Of a DNA stretch of 64,000 nucleotides, positions 17,862 through 27,200 are shown one piece after another (positions within the stretch are counted from its first letter, which is position 1; every line of letters begins with the position of its first letter). A program made the translations under genes and the position numbers. A model generated the notes under the pieces. That model searched no databases. It worked only from the letters and a program-made list of their open reading frames with translations, and was not told the DNA's origin. Origin of the DNA: Stenotrophomonas rhizophila (GTDB lineage: Bacteria; Pseudomonadota; Gammaproteobacteria; Xanthomonadales; Xanthomonadaceae); NCBI RefSeq assembly GCF_000661955.1, contig NZ_CP007597.1:2584984-2648983 (forward strand), given 5' to 3'.

Positions 17862-18907
17862 GTAACGCAATGCCTGCCTGGACCCTGACTGAGAACGCGT
17901 CGCTGAAGGCGCTCAACACCTTCCACGTGGAGGCAAGCGCGGCACAGCTGCTGGAGCTGCACGACCCGTCGCTGCTGCCGGACGTACTGGCGCTGCCGCA
18001 GGTCGCCGACGCGCCGCTGCTGGTGCTGGGCAGTGGCAGCAACGTGCTGCTGGCCGGCAACGTGGACGGCACGGTCCTGGTGTTTGCCAACCGCAGCATC
18101 GAGATCCTGGAACACCGCGCCGACCACACCGTGGTCCGTGCCGGCGCCGGGGTCAGCTGGCATGGGCTGGTGATGTGGTCGCTGCAGAATGGCCTGTCCG
18201 GGCTGGAGAACCTGGCGTTGATTCCCGGTACGGCCGGCGCTTCCCCCATCCAGAACATCGGCGCGTACGGCGTGCAGGTGGACGAGTTCATCCAGACCGT
18301 GGAAGCCTGGGATCGCGAGACCGCTGCGTGGGTCCGGCTGGATCCCGAGGCCTGCCAGTTCGGCTACCGCGACAGCGTGTTCAAGCAGATGCCGGAGCGC
18401 TACCTGATCACCGCGATTGAACTGCGCCTGCCCTTGCTGCACGCCCTGCGTCTGGGCTATGCCGGCATCACGGAAGAAATGCAGGCCATGGGTGTGGAAT
18501 TGCCGGTGGCCGCCGATGTGGCCAACGCGGTGATCAACATCCGCCGCCGCAAGCTGCCCGACCCGGACGTACTGGGCAATGCCGGCAGCTTCTTCAAGAA
18601 CCCGGTGCTGCCGCTGGAACAGGTGGAGGTGTTGCTGCAGCATTTCCCCGACCTGCCGGTGTACCCGGCCGACCAGGACACCCGGCGCAAGCTGTCGGCG
18701 GCCTGGATGATCGAGGCCTGTGGCTGGAAGGGCTACCGTGACGGCGACGCCGGCGTGTCGCCGCACCATGCGCTGGTGCTGGTCAACCACGGCACCGCCA
18801 CCGGCGAGCAGCTGCTGGCGCTGGCGCGGCAGATCTCGGCCTCGGTGCTGGAGAAGTTTGGCGTACCAATCGAACCGGAGCCGCGCCTGATCGGCGCGCA
18901 GTGGTGA
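17858..18907 (+). CDS. murB: UDP-N-acetylenolpyruvoylglucosamine reductase MurB
   Basis: MurB makes UDP-N-acetylmuramate in peptidoglycan synthesis, using NADPH and FAD. The 349-residue protein has the FAD site [13 protein letters not shown] and [19 protein letters not shown], the catalytic-serine motif [11 protein letters not shown], and a final glutamate in IEPEPRLIG. The length and YRDSVFK motif fit type I MurB as in gammaproteobacteria. It is coupled to pyrD upstream and to the EamA transporter downstream. Confidence 0.96.
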   Translation: MSNAMPAWTLTENASLKALNTFHVEASAAQLLELHDPSLLPDVLALPQVADAPLLVLGSGSNVLLAGNVDGTVLVFANRSIEILEHRADHTVVRAGAGVSWHGLVMWSLQNGLSGLENLALIPGTAGASPIQNIGAYGVQVDEFIQTVEAWDRETAAWVRLDPEACQFGYRDSVFKQMPERYLITAIELRLPLLHALRLGYAGITEEMQAMGVELPVAADVANAVINIRRRKLPDPDVLGNAGSFFKNPVLPLEQVEVLLQHFPDLPVYPADQDTRRKLSAAWMIEACGWKGYRDGDAGVSPHHALVLVNHGTATGEQLLALARQISASVLEKFGVPIEPEPRLIGAQW

Positions 18908-19827
18908 CCCCGCCACTCGCCCTGCCCGCCCCCACTCCTCTGCGTGCGGCACTGCTGATGCTGGGCAGCACGCTGGCCTTCGGGCTGATGGCGGTGGCCA
19001 TCCGCTATGCCACCCGCTCGGTGCCCACCCAGGAAGTGGCGTTCTTCCGCAACGCCTTCGGCCTGATGGCCCTGCTGCCGATGCTGCTGCGCCCGGGGCG
19101 CGCGTCGCTGAAGACCCAGCAGCTGCCGCGCTACCTGCTGCGCAGCACGATCGGCCTGGCGTCGATGCTGTGCGCGTTCTGGGCGATCGGCCACCTGCCG
19201 ATGTCGCAGGCGATCTCGCTGTCCTACTCCACGCCGCTGTTCGTCACCATCGCCGCCGTGCTGTGGCTCGGCGAAACCGTGCGCGCACGACGCTGGGCGG
19301 CAGTGATCATCGGGTTCATCGGCGTGCTGATCATCGTGCGGCCGGGCTCGACCAGCTTTACCCCCGGCACCCTGGTGGCGGTGCTGGCCGCGGTACTGAG
19401 TTCGCTGGTGGCGATTCAGATCAAGCAGCTCACCCGCGTGGACAGCGCCGATGCCGTGGTGCTCTACACCTACGTGTTCTGGGTACCGCTGTCGCTGGTG
19501 CCCGCGTTGTTCGTCTGGGTGTGGCCGACCGGCATGGCGTGGGTGTGGCTGGCCGCCACCGGCCTGTTCGGCACGGTGGGCCAGCTGCTGTGGACGCGGG
19601 CGCTGCGCCTGGGCGAAGTCTCCGCACTAACCCCGATCAGCTTCATGCAGCTGCCGCTGGTTGCCGTGCTGGGCTGGCTGCTGTTTGGCGAAACACTGGA
19701 CCGCTGGACCGTGATCGGTGCGGGCATCATCCTGGGCGCCAATGCCTACATCGCCCATCGTGAAGCAGTACTGGTACGGCGCGCGGCATCTCAAGCCGCA
19801 TCGGCCGGCGCCAAGCCAGGCGAGTAG
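18904..19827 (+). CDS. EamA/DMT-family membrane transporter
   Basis: The 307-residue protein has ten membrane helices arranged as two EamA repeats. The family signatures are [20 protein letters not shown] and [15 protein letters not shown] in the first half, and [16 protein letters not shown] and [20 protein letters not shown] in the second. It is probably a metabolite exporter. The GTG at 18904 overlaps the murB stop in GTGA. Its own stop codon TAG is the TAG of the first GTAG repeat that follows, so the repeat array starts inside the gene. Confidence 0.88.
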   Translation: MTPPLALPAPTPLRAALLMLGSTLAFGLMAVAIRYATRSVPTQEVAFFRNAFGLMALLPMLLRPGRASLKTQQLPRYLLRSTIGLASMLCAFWAIGHLPMSQAISLSYSTPLFVTIAAVLWLGETVRARRWAAVIIGFIGVLIIVRPGSTSFTPGTLVAVLAAVLSSLVAIQIKQLTRVDSADAVVLYTYVFWVPLSLVPALFVWVWPTGMAWVWLAATGLFGTVGQLLWTRALRLGEVSALTPISFMQLPLVAVLGWLLFGETLDRWTVIGAGIILGANAYIAHREAVLVRRAASQAASAGAKPGE

Positions 19828-19992
19828 AGCCACCCCATGGGTGGCTGACGCCCCAACGCCCAACCGCCCGGGTAGAGCCACCCCATGGGTGGCTGACACA
19901 CCAACGCCCCAACCGCCCGGTAGAGCCACCCCATGGGTGGCTGACACACCAACGCCCCAACCGCCCGGTAGAGCCACCCCATGGGTGGCTGA
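19824..19992 (+). repeat. Four direct SMAG-like GTAG stem-loops in a perfect 48-bp tandem array
   Basis: Copies of a 25-base stem-loop (GTAGAGCCACCCCATG, then GGTGGCTGA) begin at 19824, 19872, 19920 and 19968, exactly 48 bases apart. The 23-base spacers are nearly identical (the first differs slightly). Each copy folds as AGCCACCC/GGGTGGCT around a central CATG-type loop. These match the GTAG-headed SMAG repeats of Stenotrophomonas. The array probably acts as a transcription terminator or mRNA stabiliser. Confidence 0.9.
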
Positions 19993-20017
19993 TACCGCAA
20001 TGATCCCGGTCGCACGG

Positions 20018-20086
20018 CAGCCACCCATGGGGTGGCTCTACCCCCCGATGCCGGTCGCACGACAGCCACCCAAGGGGTGCCGTTAC
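20018..20086 (-). repeat. Two inverted SMAG-like copies facing the tandem array
   Basis: A full inverted copy (CAGCCACCCATGGGGTGG then CTCTAC) spans 20018-20041. A second, diverged inverted copy spans 20063-20086, ending GTTAC instead of CTAC. The second one overlaps the last codons of the convergent phosphotransferase gene and supplies its TAA stop. With the direct array at 19824 this builds large inverted-repeat structures between two converging genes. Confidence 0.85.
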
Positions 20087-21120
20087 CCCGCTTGCCCGGT
20101 GGCCGCGATCCAGCTGCGCGCCGCGCTGTCGACCACGTTGCCCGGCGCGAACTGCTCTTCCATGTAGCGAACCGCCTGGCGCCGTTGCGCCGGCGGGCGC
20201 GAGGCCGCACCCGGTTCCAACAGCAGGTCATGGAACTCCTGCACGTCATGCAGGATGCGCCAATGCCGGTAATAGGCCAGGCGCTCAATGTCGATGCTCA
20301 CCTCGCCGTAGCCCTCACCGAACCCCGGTGGGTCATCGCGCCCCCAACGCCCGCCCACACCCGCACCGACAAACATCAGGTCGCGCTCGCGCGGGGCCAG
20401 CAGCATGTCGTCCCAGTCGATCAGGCACAGGCCCTGGTCGGCACGCAGCAGCAGGTTGCCGGCGTGCAGGTCGCCATGACACAACACCCGCGCCCATGCC
20501 CGGCTCTGAAGCCGTTCACGCAGCTGCGTGCAGTGCTGCCAGACCTCGCCAATACGGGGCCGATGCTGCTGCCAGGCGCGCAGGAACTGCGCGGCAAGAT
20601 CATCACGCACGGGCCAACGCACGTCGGTGCGATGCAGCCACGCACCTACCCGCTCCACCGCGCTGTCGTCATCGAAATGGGGTTGGGCCAGCCCGGCGCG
20701 GAGGGCATCCGGCAACGGCGTGTCGTGCACCTGCCGCAGCACTGCGCCCAGCCGCCGCCACTGCGCCTGCGACAGCGCCGACTCGAATCCGGATTGACCC
20801 TCGACATAGGCAAACAACGTCCACTGCAGGCCGTCCAGCCGCAGTGCTGGGGCGCCCTCCAGAGTGGGCTGTGGCGCGGCGATCTCGTCCAGGCCGCGCT
20901 GGCTGCGCAGGTACTGCAGCACCTTCCACACGGTCTCATCGACCGCGTAGCGCCGGCACTTCAGCCACCACCGCGCTCCATCGCGTGCGATCACCTGGTA
21001 CACAGTGGCGCCCGCATCGGCACCGGTCGGCCGTTGCACCACCACGTTGGCGTGCACACCCCATGCCTGCGACAACGCCAGGCCAATCTGGGACGTGGAC
21101 AATTCCTGAGGATGCAGCAT
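20083..21120 (-). CDS. Spectinomycin phosphotransferase-like kinase (APH(9)-like)
   Basis: This 345-residue small-molecule kinase has the catalytic loop CHGDLHAGN near residues 214-222 and the metal-binding LIDWDDML near 233-240. The preceding segments (WWLKCRRYAVDE with a candidate ATP-site lysine, then LRLDGLQWTLFAYVEGQSGF and WRRLGAVLRQVHDTPLP) follow the APH(9) spectinomycin-kinase pattern more than the APH(3') one. Whether it inactivates spectinomycin is not known from sequence. I chose ATG 21120 (GGCGGA upstream); a GTG at 21144 would add eight residues. It ends inside a GTAG-type repeat. Confidence 0.78.
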   Translation of the reverse strand: MLHPQELSTSQIGLALSQAWGVHANVVVQRPTGADAGATVYQVIARDGARWWLKCRRYAVDETVWKVLQYLRSQRGLDEIAAPQPTLEGAPALRLDGLQWTLFAYVEGQSGFESALSQAQWRRLGAVLRQVHDTPLPDALRAGLAQPHFDDDSAVERVGAWLHRTDVRWPVRDDLAAQFLRAWQQHRPRIGEVWQHCTQLRERLQSRAWARVLCHGDLHAGNLLLRADQGLCLIDWDDMLLAPRERDLMFVGAGVGGRWGRDDPPGFGEGYGEVSIDIERLAYYRHWRILHDVQEFHDLLLEPGAASRPPAQRRQAVRYMEEQFAPGNVVDSAARSWIAATGQAG

Positions 21121-21239
21121 CAATCCGCCGTGTTGCACGAACACGCCATCACTATGTCAGAAACATACGTGGCGCACAGCGCAACCGATCACGAACCACA
21201 CCGCTGCGCGCTGCCGTCAGGACGGCAGCGCGCGTTGGG

Positions 21240-24200
21240 TTACGGCATGAACTTCTTCTCTGCGCCGATCAGGATCGACTGCACGTCGCCCGCCTGGCTG
21301 TCGAACAGGAACTGGTACTCGAACCGGAACAACCAGCCGGAGGTGGACTGGAACGGCGCCCCGATGCCGAGCAGCGTGCGGCTGCGCGACTGGTCGCGCA
21401 GCGACGCCGAATAGGCCGGGCCGGACAACAGGTCGCTGTAGCGCAGGGTGGCGGCATTGCTGCCCTGGAAATCACGCTGGAACTCGATGCGTGCGCCAGG
21501 CAACCAGGTACCGCTGTCGGTGCGCACCAGGTACTCGCTGCGCAGGCCCAGGTTGCCGGTGCTGGTGCGCAGCTTCTGCTCGTCATAGGTCAGCGTGTCG
21601 CCCACCCGGCCCTGCTCGGTGTAGCCGTCCAGCGTGGCGTCGGCCACGTCCAGTCGTGCATACGGCGACAGCAGCAGGGTCTCGCTGCGGTGCTCGTAGC
21701 CCAGTGCCAGCGAGGCAAACAGCTGACGTCCATCGCGGCTGCCGTGCACGGTATTGCCATTGCCGGTGACGAAGCGCCGCGCGTCCAGCGACAACCACTG
21801 GTACCCCACCAGGCCATCGAGGTAGGTGTTGCGGCTCGGCCGCCAGCTGGCATACGTCGCCACGCTGTAGCTGTCCACGCTGCTGTGGCTGCCCTTGTTG
21901 CCGACATCGGCACTGTCGTGGCCGTAACCCACGCCCGCGCCGAGCGCCACGCCGTCACTGATCCGCGTGTCGGCGCCCATGCTCAGGCCGGACGTGGTGA
22001 AGTCCGCCGAGCTGCGGCCATTGCGGTTGTTGCCATTGCCGAAGCTGAGCGCGCCGCCGGTCCACACCGCAATGCCGCCCGGCAGGCCACCGGTGCCGCG
22101 GGTCGCATCGCCTGCCGTGGCATCGGCAGGATCTGCCGCAGGCTCGATCAGGTTCATGCGCAGGGAATCGGCCAGGCTCTGGTCCACGGCCGAGAGGCTG
22201 CCGCGCTGCCCTGTCCGTCCCGACGAGGCGGACGACAGGCTGATGCCGTTGCTGAAACCGTCGCCACCGCCGCGATGCAGGCTTTCCAGACGACGCTGGA
22301 AGTTGTTGATCTGGCCGGTGGCCATGCGCCGGGTGGCGTCGGCCTGCGCGTCCAGGATGCCCATCACTTCGGCGTCCTTGGTCGGGTCGGGGCGAGCAGT
22401 GATGGTCACCGCCAGCGTGGCCGGTGCAGAGGTCGCATAGGCATTGCTCAGCGTGTACACCAACTGCGCAACGCCCGCATAACCACCCGCCGCGGCGAAC
22501 TCCAGCCGGTAGCCAGCGTCGCTTGCCTTCACCGTGGCCGTACCCGCGCTGGCCGGCATCACCGACACCACGTTGGCCGCAGTGAACGGACCGCCGCGCG
22601 CGCCTTCGGTGAGCTCCACGCTGATGGTGGTGCCCGCCAGGCCACTGGCCGTGAGCGCGGCAGCGATCGGCTGCGGGTTGACGGTGACCGTCACCTGCGC
22701 CGGGGCCGACACGCCGCTGCTGTTGGCCAGCGTGTAGGTGAAGCCAACCGTGCCACTGGCCTCCAACGGCGCCGTGTAGCTGATCTGCAGGCCGGCGACG
22801 CTGGCACTGCCGGTGGCCGGTGCAGCCGCAATGGCGGCGGTGTCGAACGGTCCGCCGCTGGCACCGGTGGTGGCATCGAAGGTGATGGTCTGGCCGGCCA
22901 GCACCGTCACCGTCTGCGCCGCCGCCACGGCCTGCGCCTGGCTGACGGTCACGGTGATGCTGCGGGTGCCGGCGTAGTTCTGCCCGTCACTTGCGCTGAC
23001 TACGAAGGTGCTGGTGCCGATGCTGGTGGGCGTACCGCTGAGCACACCGTCGGCCGCCAACGCCAACCCGGCCGGCAGGCTGCCACTGGCCACGCTCCAG
23101 GTGTAGCTGCCGTTGCCACGGGTGGCGCTGAACGCATGCCGGTAGGCCTGGCCTACCTGCGGCGCGGCCAGCACGGCCGGGTCGACCACGATCTGTGCCG
23201 GATCCACGGTCAACGTGTAGGCCTGGTCCACCGATTGCCCGTTGGCATCGGTAGCGCGCACGGTCAGCGTGCTGCTGCCGGCACTGACCGGCGTACCGGA
23301 CACCACGCCACTGGCTGCATCCAGCTGCATCCCCGCAGGCAGGCTGCCGCCCTGCAGCGTGTAGGTGTACGGCGCCACCGCACCGCTGGCGGTCAGCGCC
23401 TGCGTGTAGGCCACGCCGACCACCGCGTTGGGCAGGCTGCCCGGGGTCACCACCAGGTTGGGCGCGGCCACCTCCAGCGTGTAGTTCTGCATCCGCTGGA
23501 ACGGTGCGCCGGCACCGGTGGAGGAATCGGTCACGGTCACTGCAATCGGGAAGTTGCCACTCTGCGTGGCCGTGCCGGACAACACGCCGGTGGCTGCATT
23601 GAGGCTGATCCCGGCAGGCAACGCACCGGTGGCGGTGTAGGTGTACGGCGCGGTGCCGCCACTGCCGGCGAAGGGGGTCGAGTAGGCCACCGCGTAGTCG
23701 GCCTGCAGGCTGCCCGCGGCCGGGGTCAGTGCCAGCGTCGGCGCGCCGGTCACAAGCACCAGGCCCTGCTGGTTGGTGACGCCATTGCTGTCGGTGACGC
23801 GCACGGTGAGGGCGAAGCTGCCGGCATGGGTCGGCGTACCACTGAAGGCACCGCCGCCGCTGAACACGATGCCGGCAGGCAGCGCACCGGAGACCAGGGC
23901 GAAGCTGTACGGCGCGGTGCCGCCCGTAGCGGAGAGCGTGGTGCTGTACGCGCTACCCACGGTGGCGGCCGGCACGCTGGTCTGGTCGATGGACGGACCG
24001 GCCGAGGTGCTCAGCGTGTAGCCCTGCGCGCCGGTATGCGGCCCTGCCCCACCCGAGCTGTCGGTTGCCAGCACGGTGAAGCTGCTGGTGCCCGACGCGG
24101 TCGGCGTCCCGGACAGCACGCCGCCGGTGGTCAGCGACAGACCCGGCGGCAACGCACCGGTGGCCGAGAAGCTGTACGGCGCCACGCCGCCACTCGCACT

Positions 24201-27200
24201 GAAGGTGGCGCTGTAGGCCAGGCCCTGCGCCGGCGATGGCAGCATTGCCGGGGTCACGACGATGGTGGGCGCAGCAACCTGCAGGGCATACGCCCGTGCG
24301 CCGGTCTGGCCGTTGGCATCGGTGGCCGTCACGGTGGTATTGAACGTGCCACTGGCCGTCGGCGTGCCCGACAGCACGCCAGCGCCGGACAGACTCATGC
24401 CGGCCGGCAGTGCGCCGGCACTGACCACAAACGTATACGGAGCGATGCCGCCAGTGGCGGACAAGGCCTGCGAGTACGGAATGGCCACGGTGCCGCCGGG
24501 CACCGTCGTCGGCGCAACAGCGATGGTGGGCAACGCGACGACCACGTTGTAGTTCTGACTGATGCTGAAGGGTGCGCCTGCGCCACCGCTGGAATCGGTC
24601 GCGGTCACCGTGATCGCAAACGAACCAGGTTGGGTGGGCGTGCCCGACAACGTCCCGGTGGCCGCCGCCAGCGACATCCCGGTGGGCAACGTACCGGCCG
24701 TTACGGCATACGTGTAAGGCGCGACGCCACCGCCTGCGCTGAACGTCTGGCTGTAGGCCGCCGCGTAGGTGGCGTTGAGCGTACCGGCCGCCGGCGACAG
24801 GGTCAGGGTCGGCGCACCAATGGTGATGGTGTAACTGCGTTGCCCGTTCTGCGCAGCCGCATCGGTCACCTGCACCACGGCGGTGAACGAACCGGCCGTG
24901 TTGGGCGTGCCGGAAATCACGCCGCCGCTGCTCAGGGTGAGGCCCGCGGGCAGCGCGCCCGATACCAGGCTGAAGGTGTACGGTGCACCCGCGCCCTGGG
25001 TTACCGACAAGGCCGCCGTGTACGCCGCACCGATCGCCCCGTTGGGCAGGGTCGCCGGGTTGAGCACCGGAATGCCGGGCTGCACGGTGCCGTTGTAGGA
25101 CCGGGTGCCATTGAAGGGGCCGACGCCGGTACTGCTGTCACTGGCCTGCACAGTGAACGCATACGGGCCTGCATTGATCGGCGTGCCGGACAACGTGCCG
25201 CCACTGTTGAGGGTCATGCCGGCGGGCAAGGCACCTCCGACGATGCTGAAGGTGTACGGCGCCGTGCCGCCACTGGCACTCAGCGCCGCGCTGTAGGCTG
25301 CGCCCTGGGTGGGATCGGGGAGCGTTGTTGGCGTGAGGTCGATGGTGGGCGCACTGATCGTCATGGTGTAGGCATGCGCGCCCGTCATGCTGCCGGCATC
25401 GGTGGCCGTGACGGTCCAGTTGAACGAGCCCCCCGCCGTGGGCGTGCCGCTCAGAACACCCGCGGACGACAGCGTCACACCGGCCGGCAGTGAACCGGCG
25501 GTGACCGCGAAGGTATACGGCGCTATGCCGCCGCTGGCGGTCACTGTCTGCGAGTACGCACTGCCCACGCCCCCCACCGGCAGGCTCGCCGGCGCAATGA
25601 CGATGGTAGGCGACGCAACGCTGAGCGTGTAATTGGCCGAGACACTGAACGGCGCACCCGTGCCGGTGCTGCTGTCGGTGGCAGTGACAGTCAGCGGGAA
25701 ACTGCCGGTCTGCACCGGCGTGCCGGACAACGTGCCGGTACTGCTGTTGAAGCTGAGTCCGGAAGGCACTGTGCCACTCAGGGAATATGTGTAGGGCGCA
25801 TTGCCCCCCAGGGCGGTAAAGCTCTGGCTGTACGCCATTCCGTATGCAGCCAGCAGGGTGCCGCTTGCCGGCGACAGCGCAAGCGTGGGCGCAGCGATGT
25901 TGGAGGAGTAGGCACGCTGGCCTGTCTGCAGGTTGGCATCGCGGGCCTGGAAGGTCACGTTGAACGTGCCGGCCGCCGTTGGCGTGCCCGACAGCACCCC
26001 GGACGCCGACAGTGACACGCCGGCCGGAAGACTGCCCGCAACGACCTGGAAGGTGTACGGCGCCACGCCACCGCTGGCGGTCAGGGTCTGCGAATACGGC
26101 GCGCCCGCAGCACCGAACGGCAGCGTCAGCGGTGCAATGGCGATGGTGGGCGGGGACACCGTAAGGGTGTAGACGCGGCTGAACGTGTATGGCGCCCCGG
26201 CACCCGTGGTCGCCTCTGTCACGCTGACCGTGAAGGCAAACGCGCCCGCCTGGGTAGGCGTGCCGGAAAGCACACCCGTGGTGCCACTGAAGGTGAGCCC
26301 ATTGGGCAACGCGCCACTCAACGTGTAGGCGTAGGGACTGGTGCCACCGCTGGCACTGAAGCTCTGGCTGTAGGCGGACCCATAAGTACCATTCAGCGCA
26401 GCGCCAGACGGTGCAAGCGAAAGCACCGGCGTCGCGATGGTGATCGTGTACGCCCGCCCGCCGATGGACGCACCGGCATCGGCGACCTGGACAGTCACTG
26501 GGAACGATCCTACGGCAGTGGGCGTGCCGGAGATCTGCCCAGTGCTGGTGTTCAAGACCAGGCCGCTCGGCAAGGCGCCGCCGACAATCGCAAATGTGTA
26601 CGGCGCCCCTGCTCCGCCCGTGACCGTGAGCGATTGGGCGTAGGCAGCCCCGGCGGTGCCACCCGGCAGCGTTGTCGGCCCGATCACCGGGGTGTCCTGC
26701 TGCACCGTGCCGCTGTAGCCACGCGCACCGGTGTAGGGGCCGCTGCCGGAACTGCTGTCCGTGGCCGTGACGGTGAACGCGTAGGCCCCGGCGGTGGTGG
26801 GCGTGCCGGACAGTACCCCGGTCGGGGAGAGTGTGACGCCAGCCGGCGCTACGCCATTGGTCACCGCATAGCTATACGGCGCAGTACCACCGGCAGCGGT
26901 AATGGTCTGACTGTATGCCGCGTTGCGGGTGAGCGTGGGCAAGGTGGTGGGCGCAATCGAAATTGTCGGTGCGGACACGACCAGCGTGTAGCCGCTCGCC
27001 CCCGTGTTGCCGGCAGTGTCGGCGGCGCGCAGGGTGAAGTTGAAGGTACCGCCTGCGGTCGGCGTGCCGCTCAGGGTGCCGTTCGTGGCCAGCGTGAGAC
27101 CTGCGGGCAGTGCGCCGGTGACCACCGTATAGCTGTAGGGCCCGCCGTTACCGCCGGTGGCGGTCAGCGTGGTGCTGTAGGCAGTGGCCACGCCAGCGTT

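Noticed and set aside
19824..20086. Regularly spaced repeats considered as a CRISPR array
   Set aside because: The 23-base spacers are almost identical to one another and the repeats are GTAG stem-loops. No cas gene is near.
20328..25493. 1721-codon open frame on the plus strand
   Set aside because: It is antisense to the autotransporter. Its predicted protein is Arg/Gly/Ala-rich, with no domain pattern, and mirrors the repeats of the real gene. It is an effect of high GC codon use.
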